The translations under genes and the position numbers were made by a program. From Aggregicoccus sp. 17bor-14 (GTDB lineage: Bacteria > Myxococcota > Myxococcia > Myxococcales > Myxococcaceae), in the NCBI RefSeq assembly GCF_009659535.1, contig NZ_VJZZ01000013.1, positions 1 through 64,000 of the forward strand: a stretch of DNA of 64,000 nucleotides, in the 5' to 3' direction. Each line of letters begins with the position of its first letter. Position 1 is the first letter of the stretch. The notes below the pieces were generated by a model. It searched no databases. It was not told the origin of the DNA and saw only the letters and a list, made by a program, of their open reading frames with translations. Below are positions 16,878 through 26,109 of the stretch, one piece after another.

Positions 16878-17252
16878 GGCTCGATGGCAAGCCGGGACGG
16901 GACGGGCTCCTGTCGCTTCTGCCGAGCGCGCCCGGGCGTTGCCCTGCGCATCGCTCCGGGGAGGCGCGAGTGAGGAGAGGGGTGTCGGGCCGAGTGCTGT
17001 GCGGAGCTAAAGACAAACCTCGGGAGTTTTCGAAAGTCCCGAGGTTTGTCGTTAGCAGCGCACCGACCTGCGCCCGCTGAACCCGCACGCGCGTGCTTTT
17101 TCGGCGACCGGAGCGCAGACCTCGAGACGTCGCGCGGCTCCTGTCGGAACTGGGTCCACACCCGAGCCTCCCTGGAGCGCCGCGCAGGCGGACGCCCCCT
17201 CGCGCTGGGCGGAGGCGACGGACACCGGCCCATCCCTCGTCCTCCCGGAGCG
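16878..17252. mobile_element. Composite inverted-repeat element A (no cargo)
   Basis: The element is about 375 bp. Its left arm (about 16878-16962) and right arm (about 17168-17252) are imperfect inverted copies of each other, about 83 bp each. Inside lie a near-perfect palindrome of about 50 bp (17007-17056, arms GCTAAAGACAAACCTCGGGA-type), a conserved GCACCGACCTGCGCCCG block, and a perfect GCACGCGCGTGC palindrome at 17085-17096. It shares arms and internal blocks with 35271-36316 and 57211-57575. No transposase is inside. Most of the 679-bp gene-free gap between cysE and the STAS-like gene is this element. Confidence 0.75.
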
Positions 17253-17401
17253 ATGCGCAGACCTCGTCCCTGCGCGCCCCGAGCGGGTCAGCTCTGCCCC
17301 GGTTTCCGGGCCGCCTGGCAGCGCGCGGTGCGCCGCGTTATGACTGCACGCCAGACACAGCACCGTCCCCGTGCCCCACCCCGCCGGAAGGGAGAGCCGC
17401 C

Positions 17402-17878
17402 GTGAGCACCGCCAGCACCGCCTCCCGCGTCGTCGTCAACGAGGAGCTCTACCCGCTCGTCATCATCGAGCTGCACGGGCAGATCGACGACGAGCAGTTC
17501 CGCGAGTACCTGCGCAAGCTGGACGCGCTCGTGCCGCGCCCCGAGAAGCGCGTCATCTTCTACGACCTGCGCGCGGGCAAGAACCTCACCTACGAGCAGC
17601 GGCAGTGGCAGGCGGAGTGGCAGAAGAAGAACGCCGAGGCGGTGCGCCAGATGAACCTCGGCGTCGCCTTCGTCATCGACAACCCGCTGCTGCGGGTCAT
17701 CGTGCGCGCGGTGCTCTTCATCCAGCCCATCGGCTGCCCGTCGCAGATCTTCGGCTCGGTCGAGGAGGCCTACCGCTGGTCCTGCGACCTGCTGGAGAAG
17801 GACGGCAACCCCGCCGCCGCGGCCCGCGCGCGCGCCCGCCTCGGCGTGGGCTCGCCGCCCGCCGTGCCCGCGCGCTGA
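17402..17878 (+). CDS. STAS/SEC14-like domain protein
   Basis: The protein has 158 residues from a GTG at 17402 preceded by a GGAAGGGAGAG ribosome site. The order strand (PLVIIELHGQIDDEQF), helix, strand (KRVIFYDLRAG), helix, strand (NLGVAFVID) matches the SpoIIAA/STAS-SEC14 fold. FVIDNPLLRVIVRAV is a conserved-looking amphipathic helix. Function is unknown; such proteins often bind lipids or act as anti-anti-sigma-like switches. The tail is Ala/Arg-rich. Confidence 0.6.
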   Translation: MSTASTASRVVVNEELYPLVIIELHGQIDDEQFREYLRKLDALVPRPEKRVIFYDLRAGKNLTYEQRQWQAEWQKKNAEAVRQMNLGVAFVIDNPLLRVIVRAVLFIQPIGCPSQIFGSVEEAYRWSCDLLEKDGNPAAAARARARLGVGSPPAVPAR

Positions 17879-17882
17879 AGCG

Positions 17883-18422
17883 CTACCAGCGCACCTGGAT
17901 GACGCAGTGGTCGTAGCTGCGCTCGAGCACCGTGGCCTGCGGCTTCACGTTCGCGCGCGAGAGCCCGGCCTCGAGGATGCCCGAGCAGAAGTCCGGCAGC
18001 ACCCCGGCCTGCTGCAGCGTCACCTGCCACAGCCCGTCACCCACCTTGCGCGTCTCGGCCCGCAGCGTGGGCTGCGCCGCGCTCCACGTGCGCGCGAGCC
18101 GCTCCAGCGTCTTGTCCGGCCCCAGCAGCGGCACGCCCACCGCCACCAGCTTGCCCACGAGCGTGTCGAAGAAGCCCGCGATGAAGCGATCGCCGAGCAG
18201 CCGGTAGCCCTGCTCCTCCGGCAGGTGCGGCGCCACGTGCCGCAGCGCCACCCGCATCGCGGCGTACCAGACGGGCAGCGGGTAGGTGGCCTCGAGGCGC
18301 TTCACGTCCACGCCCACCTGGCGCAGCTCCTCCTCGAAGGCGCCCGTGGGCTTGAGGGCCCGGACGTAGAGGCCCTCCACGGCGCTGCCCTGGATGAAGG
18401 CTTTGGGATCCGACGTACTCAT
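17883..18422 (-). CDS. DUF2378 (TIGR02265) myxobacterial family protein, copy 1
   Basis: The protein has 179 residues. It shares with the next gene upstream the pattern [73 protein letters not shown] and a C-terminal [11 protein letters not shown]2378 proteins occur as large paralogous sets in myxobacteria and have no established biochemical role; a fold related to heme-NO-binding (HNOB)-like domains has been suggested for relatives, which I cannot confirm. It is last in a run with its paralogue, an SDR and an acyltransferase. Confidence 0.85.
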   Translation of the reverse strand: MSTSDPKAFIQGSAVEGLYVRALKPTGAFEEELRQVGVDVKRLEATYPLPVWYAAMRVALRHVAPHLPEEQGYRLLGDRFIAGFFDTLVGKLVAVGVPLLGPDKTLERLARTWSAAQPTLRAETRKVGDGLWQVTLQQAGVLPDFCSGILEAGLSRANVKPQATVLERSYDHCVIQVRW

Positions 18423-18515
18423 GCGGCGCCCTGTACCAGTGCGCCCGGCTCCTGGCGAGCCCTCCCCTCCACGCGCGCCCGCACCTCGTACGACCAGGCA
18501 GGGCCGGCGTGTGCG

Positions 18516-19067
18516 CTACCAGCGCACCTGGATCACGCAGTGCTCCGGGCTCTTCTCGCTCACCACCACCTGGGGCTTCACCCCGGTGCGCCCGAGGCCG
18601 CCCTGGAAGATGCCCGCGCAGAAGTCCGCGATGATGCCCGGCTCGCGCAGCGTGATGCGCCAGTGCTGCGCCGCCTCCTGCACCGTCTCCACCTTGAGGG
18701 TGGGCTGCGCCGCGGCCCAGGTGCGCGCGAGGCGCTGCAGGGTGCGATCCGGCCCCACCAGCGGCAGCCCCACCGCCACGAGCCTGCCCACCAGCGTGTC
18801 GAAGAAGCCGCCGATGAACTTCTGGCCCAGCAGCTGGTAGCCCGCCGCCTCGGAGAGGCCGGGCGCCACGTGCCGCCGCGCCACCGCGAGCGCCGCCTGC
18901 CACACCTGCGTGGAGTAGGTGGGCTCCAGGCGCTTTACGTCCACGCCCACCTTTCGCAGCTCGTCCGCGAAGGCGCCGGTGGGCTGAAGTGCGCGGACGA
19001 ACATGCCCTCGACCACGCTGCCCTGGGTGATGGAGGTGTCGGTGAGCGGCGGGGAGGAGGTGCTCAT
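18516..19067 (-). CDS. DUF2378 (TIGR02265) myxobacterial family protein, copy 2
   Basis: The protein has 183 residues and is a tandem paralogue of the gene at 17883-18422, colinear along its length ([65 protein letters not shown]). The 3' ends of both genes also match at DNA level, indicating a fairly recent or gene-converted duplication. Ninety-three bases separate them. Function unknown. Confidence 0.85.
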   Translation of the reverse strand: MSTSSPPLTDTSITQGSVVEGMFVRALQPTGAFADELRKVGVDVKRLEPTYSTQVWQAALAVARRHVAPGLSEAAGYQLLGQKFIGGFFDTLVGRLVAVGLPLVGPDRTLQRLARTWAAAQPTLKVETVQEAAQHWRITLREPGIIADFCAGIFQGGLGRTGVKPQVVVSEKSPEHCVIQVRW

Positions 19068-19092
19068 GCAACCCTCTCTTCTAGCACGCCCT

Positions 19093-20016
19093 TCAGCGCA
19101 CCGCCGAGACGTCGCGGAAGCGGTGCAGGGTCTGCACCTCGTCGTAGCGCGGGGTGAAGCCGGTGGCCTCGCGGAAGGCGCGCGCGTCGATGACGACCGG
19201 GAACTTCAGGTGCTCGAGCGCGCCGGCCGGCAGCCGCGGGAAGCCCGCGCGCCCCACCAGCAGGCGCAGGAGGGGCTCGGGCAGGGGCAAGGGCGTGCGC
19301 CCCGTCTCGTGCACCACGCGGCTGAGCGGCAGGGGCTGCGGCCCCGCCACGTTGAAGATGCCGCGCAGGCGCTTGGTGAGCGCGAGCGCGAGCGCCTCCA
19401 CCGCGTCCTCCTCGTGCAGCACCTGGAAGAGCGGGTCGTAGCCGAGCACCAGCGGCACCGTGCGCCCCGCGATGAACTGGCTCAGCGTGCCCGCGCCCGG
19501 CGTGCCCAGCGTGTAGCAGAGCCGCAGCACCGCCGTGTTCAGCTCCGGCATGCGCCACAGCGCGGTGGCCGCGTAGAGGTCCGCGGCCACCAGGTCCGCG
19601 AGCTCGGGGAAGGCGTCCAGCGCGCGCGGCGGCTCGTCCTCGGTGTGGTAGAGCGGCGCGTCGCTCGCGGCCCCGTAGTAGGTGTGCCGGCCCACGAAGA
19701 GGCACTGCTTCACGCCGTGGCGCTTGCAGTACTCGAACACCGCCTGCGTGCCGCCCAGGTTGATGCGGTTGCGCTCCTCGCTGCTCACCGCGAGGCTGGT
19801 CACCGTGGCCATGTGCACCACGGCGTGCGGGCGCAGCTTGCGGAACACGTCCTCCGCGGCGCGCTTGCGCAGGTCCGCGCGCACGACCTCGAGGTCCTTG
19901 GGCACCCCGCGCACCTCGCGCGCGTCCAGGCCCACCACCTCGTGCCCCTCGCCGAGCAGCCGCACCGCGAGCCGCTGCGCCACCGTGCCCGCGACCCCTG
20001 CCACCAGCACCCTCAT
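19093..20016 (-). CDS. Atypical NAD-dependent epimerase/dehydratase (extended SDR)
   Basis: The protein has 307 residues. [21 protein letters not shown] is a Rossmann nucleotide-binding start (GxxGxxA), followed by VVGLDAREV with the acidic ribose-binding position, and HMATVTS. At the expected YxxxK site the sequence is [12 protein letters not shown], where the catalytic lysine is absent. It may therefore be a binding or regulatory SDR rather than a standard dehydrogenase. Its ATG overlaps the acyltransferase stop by four bases, and DUF2378 copy 2 follows 25 bases after its own stop, so all four genes look cotranscribed. Confidence 0.8.
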   Translation of the reverse strand: MRVLVAGVAGTVAQRLAVRLLGEGHEVVGLDAREVRGVPKDLEVVRADLRKRAAEDVFRKLRPHAVVHMATVTSLAVSSEERNRINLGGTQAVFEYCKRHGVKQCLFVGRHTYYGAASDAPLYHTEDEPPRALDAFPELADLVAADLYAATALWRMPELNTAVLRLCYTLGTPGAGTLSQFIAGRTVPLVLGYDPLFQVLHEEDAVEALALALTKRLRGIFNVAGPQPLPLSRVVHETGRTPLPLPEPLLRLLVGRAGFPRLPAGALEHLKFPVVIDARAFREATGFTPRYDEVQTLHRFRDVSAVR

Positions 20017-20822
20017 GGCCCCCGTGCCTCCTTGCCCTGCTGCACCAGGCCTTGATGCATGAGCTCTTTGATGCGCCGCTTCACGCGCTCCACGTACGCG
20101 AGCACCACCTCGTCCTCCTCGCTCCCCGTGCCCTCGAAGAGCATCGGCTCGCCGTACACGATGTCCAGGCGCACCGGCAGGGGCAGCGGGACCACGTACG
20201 GCGTCACCGGGATGTAGGGCACCCCGAAGAGCCGCCCCAGCCGGTAGAGGTTCGCGATGGTGGGAATTGCCTCCCCGCCGCCCAGGAAGCCGAAGGGCAG
20301 GATGGGGCTCTTCGTCTTGAGCGCGAGGCGCATGAAGCCGGTGCCGAAGTCCACCAGGCTGTCGCGCTCGCTGAACAGCTTCGCCGTGCCGCGCGCGCCC
20401 TCGGGGAAGACGAGCAGGAGGCGCTCGTCTCGTAAGAGCCGCTCCGCGTTCTCCGGCAGGCCGGTGAACTGGCCCGTGCGCGCCGTCCACTGGCTGAAGA
20501 AGGGCAGGCGCACGAGGAAGCGCTCCGCCATCCCCTGCGCGAGCCGCGGCGGCTCCTTCTCCAGCATCAGCGAGACGAGCACCATCGCCCCGTCCACGGC
20601 GTAGCCGCCCGAGTGGTTGCCCACCAGCATCCCGCGCCCGCGCGCCGGCACGTGCTCGAGGCCGTGGCAGTGCACGTCGAAGTAGTGCTGGTAGAAGAAG
20701 CCCAGCAGCTGCAGCCCGCGCACCAGGGCGTCGCGCGAGATGCCGTAGGGGTCCTGCCCCAGCGCGTTGAAGGGCAGCTCCAGCTTGTCCACCAGCGCCT
20801 GTGCCGACTCGGTGCGCGCCAC
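20013..20822 (-). CDS. Lysophospholipid acyltransferase-like protein (PlsC/DGAT-type)
   Basis: The protein has 269 residues from a GTG at 20822 with a GGGAGG ribosome site five bases upstream. [14 protein letters not shown] contains the histidine and aspartate of acyltransferase motif I, here spaced HX6D rather than the classical HX4D, as in diacylglycerol-acyltransferase-like and hemolysin-type relatives. [13 protein letters not shown] is motif III (FPEG). It should transfer an acyl chain to a glycerolipid at the membrane; the acceptor is not evident. It is first of a four-gene minus-strand run and divergent from the ADOP permease. Confidence 0.82.
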   Translation of the reverse strand: MARTESAQALVDKLELPFNALGQDPYGISRDALVRGLQLLGFFYQHYFDVHCHGLEHVPARGRGMLVGNHSGGYAVDGAMVLVSLMLEKEPPRLAQGMAERFLVRLPFFSQWTARTGQFTGLPENAERLLRDERLLLVFPEGARGTAKLFSERDSLVDFGTGFMRLALKTKSPILPFGFLGGGEAIPTIANLYRLGRLFGVPYIPVTPYVVPLPLPVRLDIVYGEPMLFEGTGSEEDEVVLAYVERVKRRIKELMHQGLVQQGKEARGP

Positions 20823-20920
20823 GCGTCCCTCCCCCGGGCTCCTGCAAGAGGCTGCCCCTGTAGCACGGCGGCCGGGGCCCGGCGGCCCCTGCGCGCGCGC
20901 CCTGCCCGGCTGCCTGGCTG

Positions 20921-20957
20921 CGCCCGCTCGTGGGACGACACATCCCACAAGCGGGCG
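20921..20957. other. Long hairpin between divergent genes
   Basis: CGCCCGCTCGTGGGA (20921-20935) pairs with TCCCACAAGCGGGCG (20943-20957) across a seven-base loop, with a single mismatch. It lies between the acyltransferase start (20822) and the permease start (21048). A regulator site or an RNA structure in either 5' leader is possible. There is no T-run. Confidence 0.45.
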
Positions 20958-21047
20958 GCGTCCGTACCCACCGGGCAGGCGTGTGCGGGCAGGATGCGTG
21001 CGGCACGATTCTTCCAGTGGCGAAGGGGCAGAAAGCGGGGCTCGGCC

Positions 21048-23486
21048 ATGAACACCCTCCTGCAGGACCTGCGCTACGCCGCCCGCGGCCTGCGCCGCAC
21101 CCCCGGCTTCACCCTCGTCGCCGCGCTCGTGCTCGCGCTGGGGCTGGGCGCGAACGTGAGCCTCTTCTCCGTCGTCCATGCGGTGCTGCTGCAGCCCCTG
21201 CCCTTCCCCGAGCCCGAGCGGCTCGTGGAGCTGCAGCAGGCCAAGCCCGGCGAGCCCGGGGGCGTCTCCTATCCGAACCTGCTCGACTGGCGTGCGGGCA
21301 GCTCCGGGCTCTTCGAGGGGGTGGCGGCCTACGGCGGCGCGAGCTTCGCGCTGGAGGGGGCGGGCGAGGCGCAGCGGGTGGCGGGCGCGGTGGTGAGCGC
21401 GGACCTGTTCCGCGTGCTCGGCACCCCGCCCCTGCTCGGCCGCACGCTGCGCCCCGAGGAGGACCGGCTCGGCGGCAGCGCGGTGCGCCCCGTGGTGCTC
21501 AGCCACGCGCTGTGGAAGCGGCTGTACCGGGAGAGCCCCGCGGCGCTCGGGCGCGTGCTGCGCCTGGACGACGAGGCCTTCACCGTGGTGGGGGTGATGC
21601 CCGAGGGCTTCGCCTTCCCCCTGCGCGGTGAGCCCGCGGAGCTGTGGGTGAGCGTGGCGGTGGACGCGGAGCCCCGCCTCTACGGCGGCACCATCCCCAC
21701 CAGCCGCGGCTACATGCGCTACGAGGCGGCGCTCGCGCGGCTGCGGCCCGGGGTCACGGCGGCGCAGGCGCAAGGGGCGATGGACGGGCTCGCCGAGCGC
21801 CTCGCGAAGGAGCATCCGGACGCAGGCAGCTACACGCAGGTGCGCGTCACGCCCGCGCTCGAGCGGCTGGTGCGCCCCGTGCGCCCGGTGCTGCTGCTGC
21901 TCTTCGGCGCGGTGGGGCTGGTGCTGCTCATCGGGTGCGTGAACGTGGCGAACCTGCTGCTCGCGCGCGCCACCGTGCGCCGACGCGAGGTGGCGGTGCG
22001 GCTCGCGCTGGGGGCGGGGCGCGCGCGCGTGGCGCAGCTGCTGCTGTGCGAGAGCCTGCTGCTGTGCCTCATCGGCGGGGCGCTGGGCGTGCTGATGGCC
22101 GCGTGGGGCGTGGACGCGCTGCTCGCCTTCGCGCCTCCGGACGTGCCGCGCCTGGGCGAGGTGCGGCTGAGCGGGCCGGTGCTCGCGTTCGCGCTCGGGA
22201 TGTCGCTGGTGACGGCGCTGGTCGCGGGGCTGGTGCCCGCGCTGGGCAGCGCGCGCACCGGCCTGCACGAGGCGCTGCAGGACGCGGGGCGCAGCGCCAC
22301 CGAGGGCTCGCGCGGGCAGCGGCTGCGCGGGGCGCTGGTGGTGGCGCAGACGGCGCTCGCGCTGGTGCTGCTGGTGGGCGCGGGGCTGCTGGTCAACAGC
22401 ACGGTGCGCCTGATGCGCGTGGATCCGGGCTTCCGCCCGCACGGGCTGCTCAGCGTGACGCTGGACCTGCCGGCGTCGCGCTACCCGATGAAGTCGGAGC
22501 AGGTGAGCGCGTTCTGGGAGCAGTTGCAGGGGCGCGTGCGCGCGCTGCCGGGCGTGACGGGGGTGAGCGTCGCCGAGGCGCTGCCCCTGAGCGGCCAGGA
22601 CAACGGCACCAGCGTGGAGCTCGAAGGCGCGGCGAAGGGCGTACGGCAGGAGGCGCAGCTGCGCTTCGTGGGGCTGGACTACTTCCGCACCCTGGGCGTG
22701 GGGCAGGTGGCGGGGCGGGACTTCGGTGCGCAGGACGACCGGGAGGGGCCCGCGGTGGCCGTGGTGAACGAGGCCTTCGTGCGCAGGTTCCTCGCGGACC
22801 GCTCGCCGCTGGGACAGCGGGTGGTGCTGGGCTGGGGCGGGGATGGGCCGAAGCAGATCGTCGGCGTGGTGCGCGACGTGCACCACCAGGCGCTGGGCGC
22901 GCCGCCACGGCCCGAGGTGTACGTGCCCTTGCGGCAGTTCCCCCTGAGCTCGCTCACCCTGCTGGTGCGCACGGAGGGTGAGCCGCTCGCATTGGCGGGC
23001 GGCGTGCGGCGCGAGGTGCAGGCGCTGGATGCGGGGCTTCCGCTCGGAGCGGTGCGCACCGTGGACGCGGCGATCGAGCGCACGCTGGTGCCGCAGCGCT
23101 TCGTCACCGTGCTCCTGGGGACCTTCGCGGGCGTGGCGCTGCTGCTCACGCTGCTCGGGCTCGCGAGCGTGATGGCGTACACGGTGGCGCAGCGGACGCA
23201 CGAGATCGGCGTGCGCACGGCGCTCGGGGCGCAGGCCTCGGACGTGCTGCGGCTCGTGCTGCTGCAGGCGCTGCGCAGGACGGCGGCGGGCCTCGCGCTC
23301 GGCATCGTCGCGGCGCTGCTGCTCACCCACCTGCTCTCGGGGTGGCTGTACGGCGTGAGCCCCACGGACCCCGGGACCTTCCTCGGCGTGTCGCTGCTGC
23401 TCGCGGGGGCGGCCGCCGTGGCGAGCTACGTGCCCGCGCGAAAGGCCGCGAGCGTGTCGCCACTGCTCGCGCTGCGGGGGGAGTAG
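21048..23486 (+). CDS. ADOP-type ABC transporter permease
   Basis: The protein has 812 residues. The start [21 protein letters not shown] is the hallmark of acidobacterial-type duplicated orphan permeases: two MacB-like periplasmic domains and two FtsX-like three-to-four-helix modules in one chain. A first helix follows at about 18-42 ([21 protein letters not shown]); the central helical block includes [25 protein letters not shown] and [15 protein letters not shown]; the last helices end at [20 protein letters not shown]. No ATPase gene lies beside it, as is usual for this group. Its substrate is unknown. Confidence 0.9.
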   Translation: MNTLLQDLRYAARGLRRTPGFTLVAALVLALGLGANVSLFSVVHAVLLQPLPFPEPERLVELQQAKPGEPGGVSYPNLLDWRAGSSGLFEGVAAYGGASFALEGAGEAQRVAGAVVSADLFRVLGTPPLLGRTLRPEEDRLGGSAVRPVVLSHALWKRLYRESPAALGRVLRLDDEAFTVVGVMPEGFAFPLRGEPAELWVSVAVDAEPRLYGGTIPTSRGYMRYEAALARLRPGVTAAQAQGAMDGLAERLAKEHPDAGSYTQVRVTPALERLVRPVRPVLLLLFGAVGLVLLIGCVNVANLLLARATVRRREVAVRLALGAGRARVAQLLLCESLLLCLIGGALGVLMAAWGVDALLAFAPPDVPRLGEVRLSGPVLAFALGMSLVTALVAGLVPALGSARTGLHEALQDAGRSATEGSRGQRLRGALVVAQTALALVLLVGAGLLVNSTVRLMRVDPGFRPHGLLSVTLDLPASRYPMKSEQVSAFWEQLQGRVRALPGVTGVSVAEALPLSGQDNGTSVELEGAAKGVRQEAQLRFVGLDYFRTLGVGQVAGRDFGAQDDREGPAVAVVNEAFVRRFLADRSPLGQRVVLGWGGDGPKQIVGVVRDVHHQALGAPPRPEVYVPLRQFPLSSLTLLVRTEGEPLALAGGVRREVQALDAGLPLGAVRTVDAAIERTLVPQRFVTVLLGTFAGVALLLTLLGLASVMAYTVAQRTHEIGVRTALGAQASDVLRLVLLQALRRTAAGLALGIVAALLLTHLLSGWLYGVSPTDPGTFLGVSLLLAGAAAVASYVPARKAASVSPLLALRGE

Positions 23487-23583
23487 CGCTCCCCACGGGT
23501 GGTGTGGGCCAGGCTTTCGGAATGCCCTCGCAGCGCGGCGCCGGAGCGCTCGCCGTGCAGAGCCGATGACTTAGAGTCGTGCG

Positions 23584-24045
23584 ATGCGCGACCGCCGCAC
23601 TCCTCGCTGGCTCCGGCCTCTCGTTGTCGTGGCACTGCTGGTCAGCGCTCCTGCGTTGCTCCTCTACTGGCGCATGTGGAATCCCTGGCTCGACGACGGG
23701 CCGTTTCGAGGGCGAGCGCGCTCGGACTGCGCGCAGTTGGGCCGCACGCCTGATCAGCTCTATCCGCTCGGCGGCGACAGGCAGCTCGAGAGCTACGACG
23801 CTTCCGCAACCGGAGAGTCAGCGACCGTGCTGCTCCGCACGTCTCGCGGTGAGGTGCAGTGGTGCGTCTACGCGGATGGTCATCAGCAAGGAGACACCGC
23901 TCGGGTGCGCTTCCTGGCTCACCGGGGCGGCGTCATTCGTGACATCACCGTACGCGGCTCCGTGCGCTGGGCGTTCGGTGACGAGGCCACGTGGTGGAAG
24001 CTGGGCAGGGATGGTGCGCTCCAAGCGTACTGGTACTCCTGGTAA
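23584..24045 (+). CDS. Single-pass membrane-anchored protein, unknown function
   Basis: The protein has 153 residues. One hydrophobic helix lies near residues 11-29 (PLVVVALLVSAPALLLYW), followed by an external domain rich in Trp and Arg (VRWAFGDEATWWKLG, QAYWYSW). An overlapping frame beginning at 23579 is open for longer but gives a Ser/Cys/Arg-rich, non-protein-like product. A/T is more frequent at third positions than in neighbours, by eye, suggesting later acquisition. An 8-bp inverted repeat GGTCCGCC/GGCGGACC lies just downstream (24050-24120). Function not recognised. Confidence 0.5.
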   Translation: MRDRRTPRWLRPLVVVALLVSAPALLLYWRMWNPWLDDGPFRGRARSDCAQLGRTPDQLYPLGGDRQLESYDASATGESATVLLRTSRGEVQWCVYADGHQQGDTARVRFLAHRGGVIRDITVRGSVRWAFGDEATWWKLGRDGALQAYWYSW

Positions 24046-24135
24046 CGCCGGTCCGCCACACGCCTCGCGGTGCACGTCGCGGGGCGCGTGCATCGCGACT
24101 TAACGCGGCTCAGGCGGACCGTGACGGACTTCTAT

Positions 24136-24169
24136 CCCTCACCCCGACCCTCTCCCCGAGGGAGAGGGG
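24136..24169. repeat. Short palindromic repeat, copy 3
   Basis: CCCTCACCCCGACCC, TCTCCCC and GAGGGAGAGGGG form the palindrome. It is in the intergenic region between 24045 and 24285. Confidence 0.85.
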
Positions 24170-24284
24170 ACGGATTCGCTCACTGCGTCCCAGTCTTTGA
24201 GAGAGCGCGGGCACAGTTCAGCGGTGGGCAACCCTGGCCCACGGGTCCATGCCCGTGTGAGGCGGAGGTGCTACCCCGCGCCAG

Positions 24285-26015
24285 GTGACGTCGTCCTCCC
24301 CCACCCCGCGCGCTCGGCAGCTCGGGCTGCTCCTCGATGCCGCGCTCCTGCTCGCGCTCGCGCTCGTGTGCCTGCGCGCGCTCGGGTCCCTCGAGGCCGC
24401 GCGCGACCTCACGCTCTGGGATGAGGCCGACTACCTGCGCCGCGGGCTCGCCCTCCCCCAGCGCGGCCTGCCCGCTCCCGAGTGGGGCCCGCTGCACTCG
24501 CTCCTCTACCTCGCGCTCGCGCAGCTCACCCCCGACCCCGTCGCACTGCACGACCTCGCCTACCGACTGCTCGTCACCCTGCCCACCCTGGGCCTCTTCC
24601 TCTGCGCCCGGCGCGCGCGCATCCCGCGCGCCCTTGCCCTGCTGGGCGCGCTGCTCTTCCTCGCGAGTGGCGCGCCCCACGTGGCGCCGCGCCCCAGCCT
24701 CCTCGCGCTCGCGGTGGTGCTCGGGGGGCTCTGGGTCGCGCTCGCGCCCGGCCGCAGCCTCGAGGGCGCGTGCGCCGCGCTCGGCCTCTCGCTGCTGCTC
24801 GCCTGCTACGCGCGCCCCGAGCTCTTCCTCTCCTTCGTGCTCCTCTCCCTGCTGCTCCTCGCCCGCCTGCTCGTGCGCGCGCGCCGGGGCGAGGCACGAG
24901 GGCCGCTCGTGCGCCTCGGCCTGAGCTACGGGGCGCTCGCGCTCGCGCTGCTCGCGGTGCTCGGCAACCCCGCCGCGGACCGCACCGGCCGGCGCCTCTA
25001 CGCCTTCTGCCAGCACTACGCCCTCGGCGAGGTGCAGCGCTCGCACCTCGACCTCGAGCCCTGGGGCCAGTGCGACGCCGTGATGCAGCGCAGCTTCGGC
25101 GAGGTGCACAGCGTGCGCGAGGCCGCGCGCGCGAACCCCCATGCCTTCTGGGTCCACCTGCGCGACAACCTGCAGGCCTACCCCGGCGCCTCGCTCGAGC
25201 TGATGCTGCGCGGCGCCTCCCACGCGAGCCTCCTCGTCCCCGCGCCCCCGAGCCCCGCGCGCCGTGCGCATGCGCTGCTGCTCGCGGGCATGGCGCTCGG
25301 GCTGCTCGCGCTCGGGGTGCAGGCGCTGCGGCGGCCCGGTGTCCTCGAGCGCATGAGCGGCGGGCACGGCGTCGTGCCGCTCGCGCTGGTCCTCGCCGCC
25401 GTGCTGCTGCCCAGCGCGCTCTCCTCGGTGCTGCTGCACCCGCGCGAGCACTACCTCGTCCTGCAAGGGGTGCTGCTGCCGCTGTGCGTGCTCGGGCTTG
25501 CGGCGGCCGCGGCGGGGATGGGCCGCGAGGAGCCGCGGGGGGCGGGCGCGCTCGCAGGTGCGCTCGCGGTCGCGCTGATCCCTGCGGCGCCGCTGCTGGG
25601 GCCGCTCGTGCCCTCCTCGCAGCCCGTGCAGCGGCAGGTGGTCGCCGCGCTGCGAGAGACGGCCGAGGGGCTCTCCCCGCAGGCGGGGCCGCTCGGCGTG
25701 CTGGAGGCGCAGGGCGGCTACGACGTGTACCTCGGCCGCGGCGCCGTGCGCGTGTCTCCCACCCAGCGCCTTCCGGGCGAGTCCTTCGAGGCCTTCCTCG
25801 AGCGGCGCCACGTGCGCCTCGCCGTGCTCGAGCCGCAGCTCGTCCACGCACCGCAGCTCGCCCAGGACCCGGACTTCCGGGCGTTCCTCGCCGAGCCCGA
25901 GGACTTCGGCTTCCACACCCGCGCGCTGCCCGGGACGGGGCGGGTGCTCGCCGTGCGCGAGGCGGCGGGCGGTGGCGGTGCAGCCGAGCGCGCGGCGCTC
26001 AAGCGGGCGCAGTAG
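24285..26015 (+). CDS. Polytopic membrane protein, GT-C glycosyltransferase-like
   Basis: The protein has 576 residues from a GTG at 24285. The N-terminal half has about eight to ten membrane helices, and the first long loop contains LWDEADYLRRG with Asp46-Glu47, the acidic pair placed like the catalytic loop of GT-C polyprenyl-phosphate-dependent glycosyltransferases (ArnT/PMT type). The C-terminal ~130 residues form a soluble domain (GVLEAQGGYDVYLGRG). A role in transferring sugars to lipids or proteins at the outer face of the inner membrane is inferred, without a defined substrate. Confidence 0.6.
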   Translation: MTSSSPTPRARQLGLLLDAALLLALALVCLRALGSLEAARDLTLWDEADYLRRGLALPQRGLPAPEWGPLHSLLYLALAQLTPDPVALHDLAYRLLVTLPTLGLFLCARRARIPRALALLGALLFLASGAPHVAPRPSLLALAVVLGGLWVALAPGRSLEGACAALGLSLLLACYARPELFLSFVLLSLLLLARLLVRARRGEARGPLVRLGLSYGALALALLAVLGNPAADRTGRRLYAFCQHYALGEVQRSHLDLEPWGQCDAVMQRSFGEVHSVREAARANPHAFWVHLRDNLQAYPGASLELMLRGASHASLLVPAPPSPARRAHALLLAGMALGLLALGVQALRRPGVLERMSGGHGVVPLALVLAAVLLPSALSSVLLHPREHYLVLQGVLLPLCVLGLAAAAAGMGREEPRGAGALAGALAVALIPAAPLLGPLVPSSQPVQRQVVAALRETAEGLSPQAGPLGVLEAQGGYDVYLGRGAVRVSPTQRLPGESFEAFLERRHVRLAVLEPQLVHAPQLAQDPDFRAFLAEPEDFGFHTRALPGTGRVLAVREAAGGGGAAERAALKRAQ

Positions 26016-26039
26016 CGGGACACCGTGGGGCGGGCCTGT

Positions 26040-26074
26040 CCCTCACCCTTTCCCTCTCCCAGGGGGAGAGGGGA
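26040..26074. repeat. Short palindromic repeat, copy 4
   Basis: The core CCCTCACCC, CCCTCTCCC and GGGGGAGAGGGG is followed by CCTTCACGCGGCTTCGC, an extension that also follows copy 5 at 29727. The two copies flank the peroxiredoxin-kinase pair. Confidence 0.85.
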
Positions 26075-26109
26075 CCTTCACGCGGCTTCGCTCGGCGCCC
26101 TCGGCTCGT

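Noticed and set aside
23579-24103. Longer open frame overlapping 23584-24045
   Set aside because: The product is Ser/Cys/Arg-rich without hydrophobic structure, while the other frame gives a plausible membrane-anchored protein.
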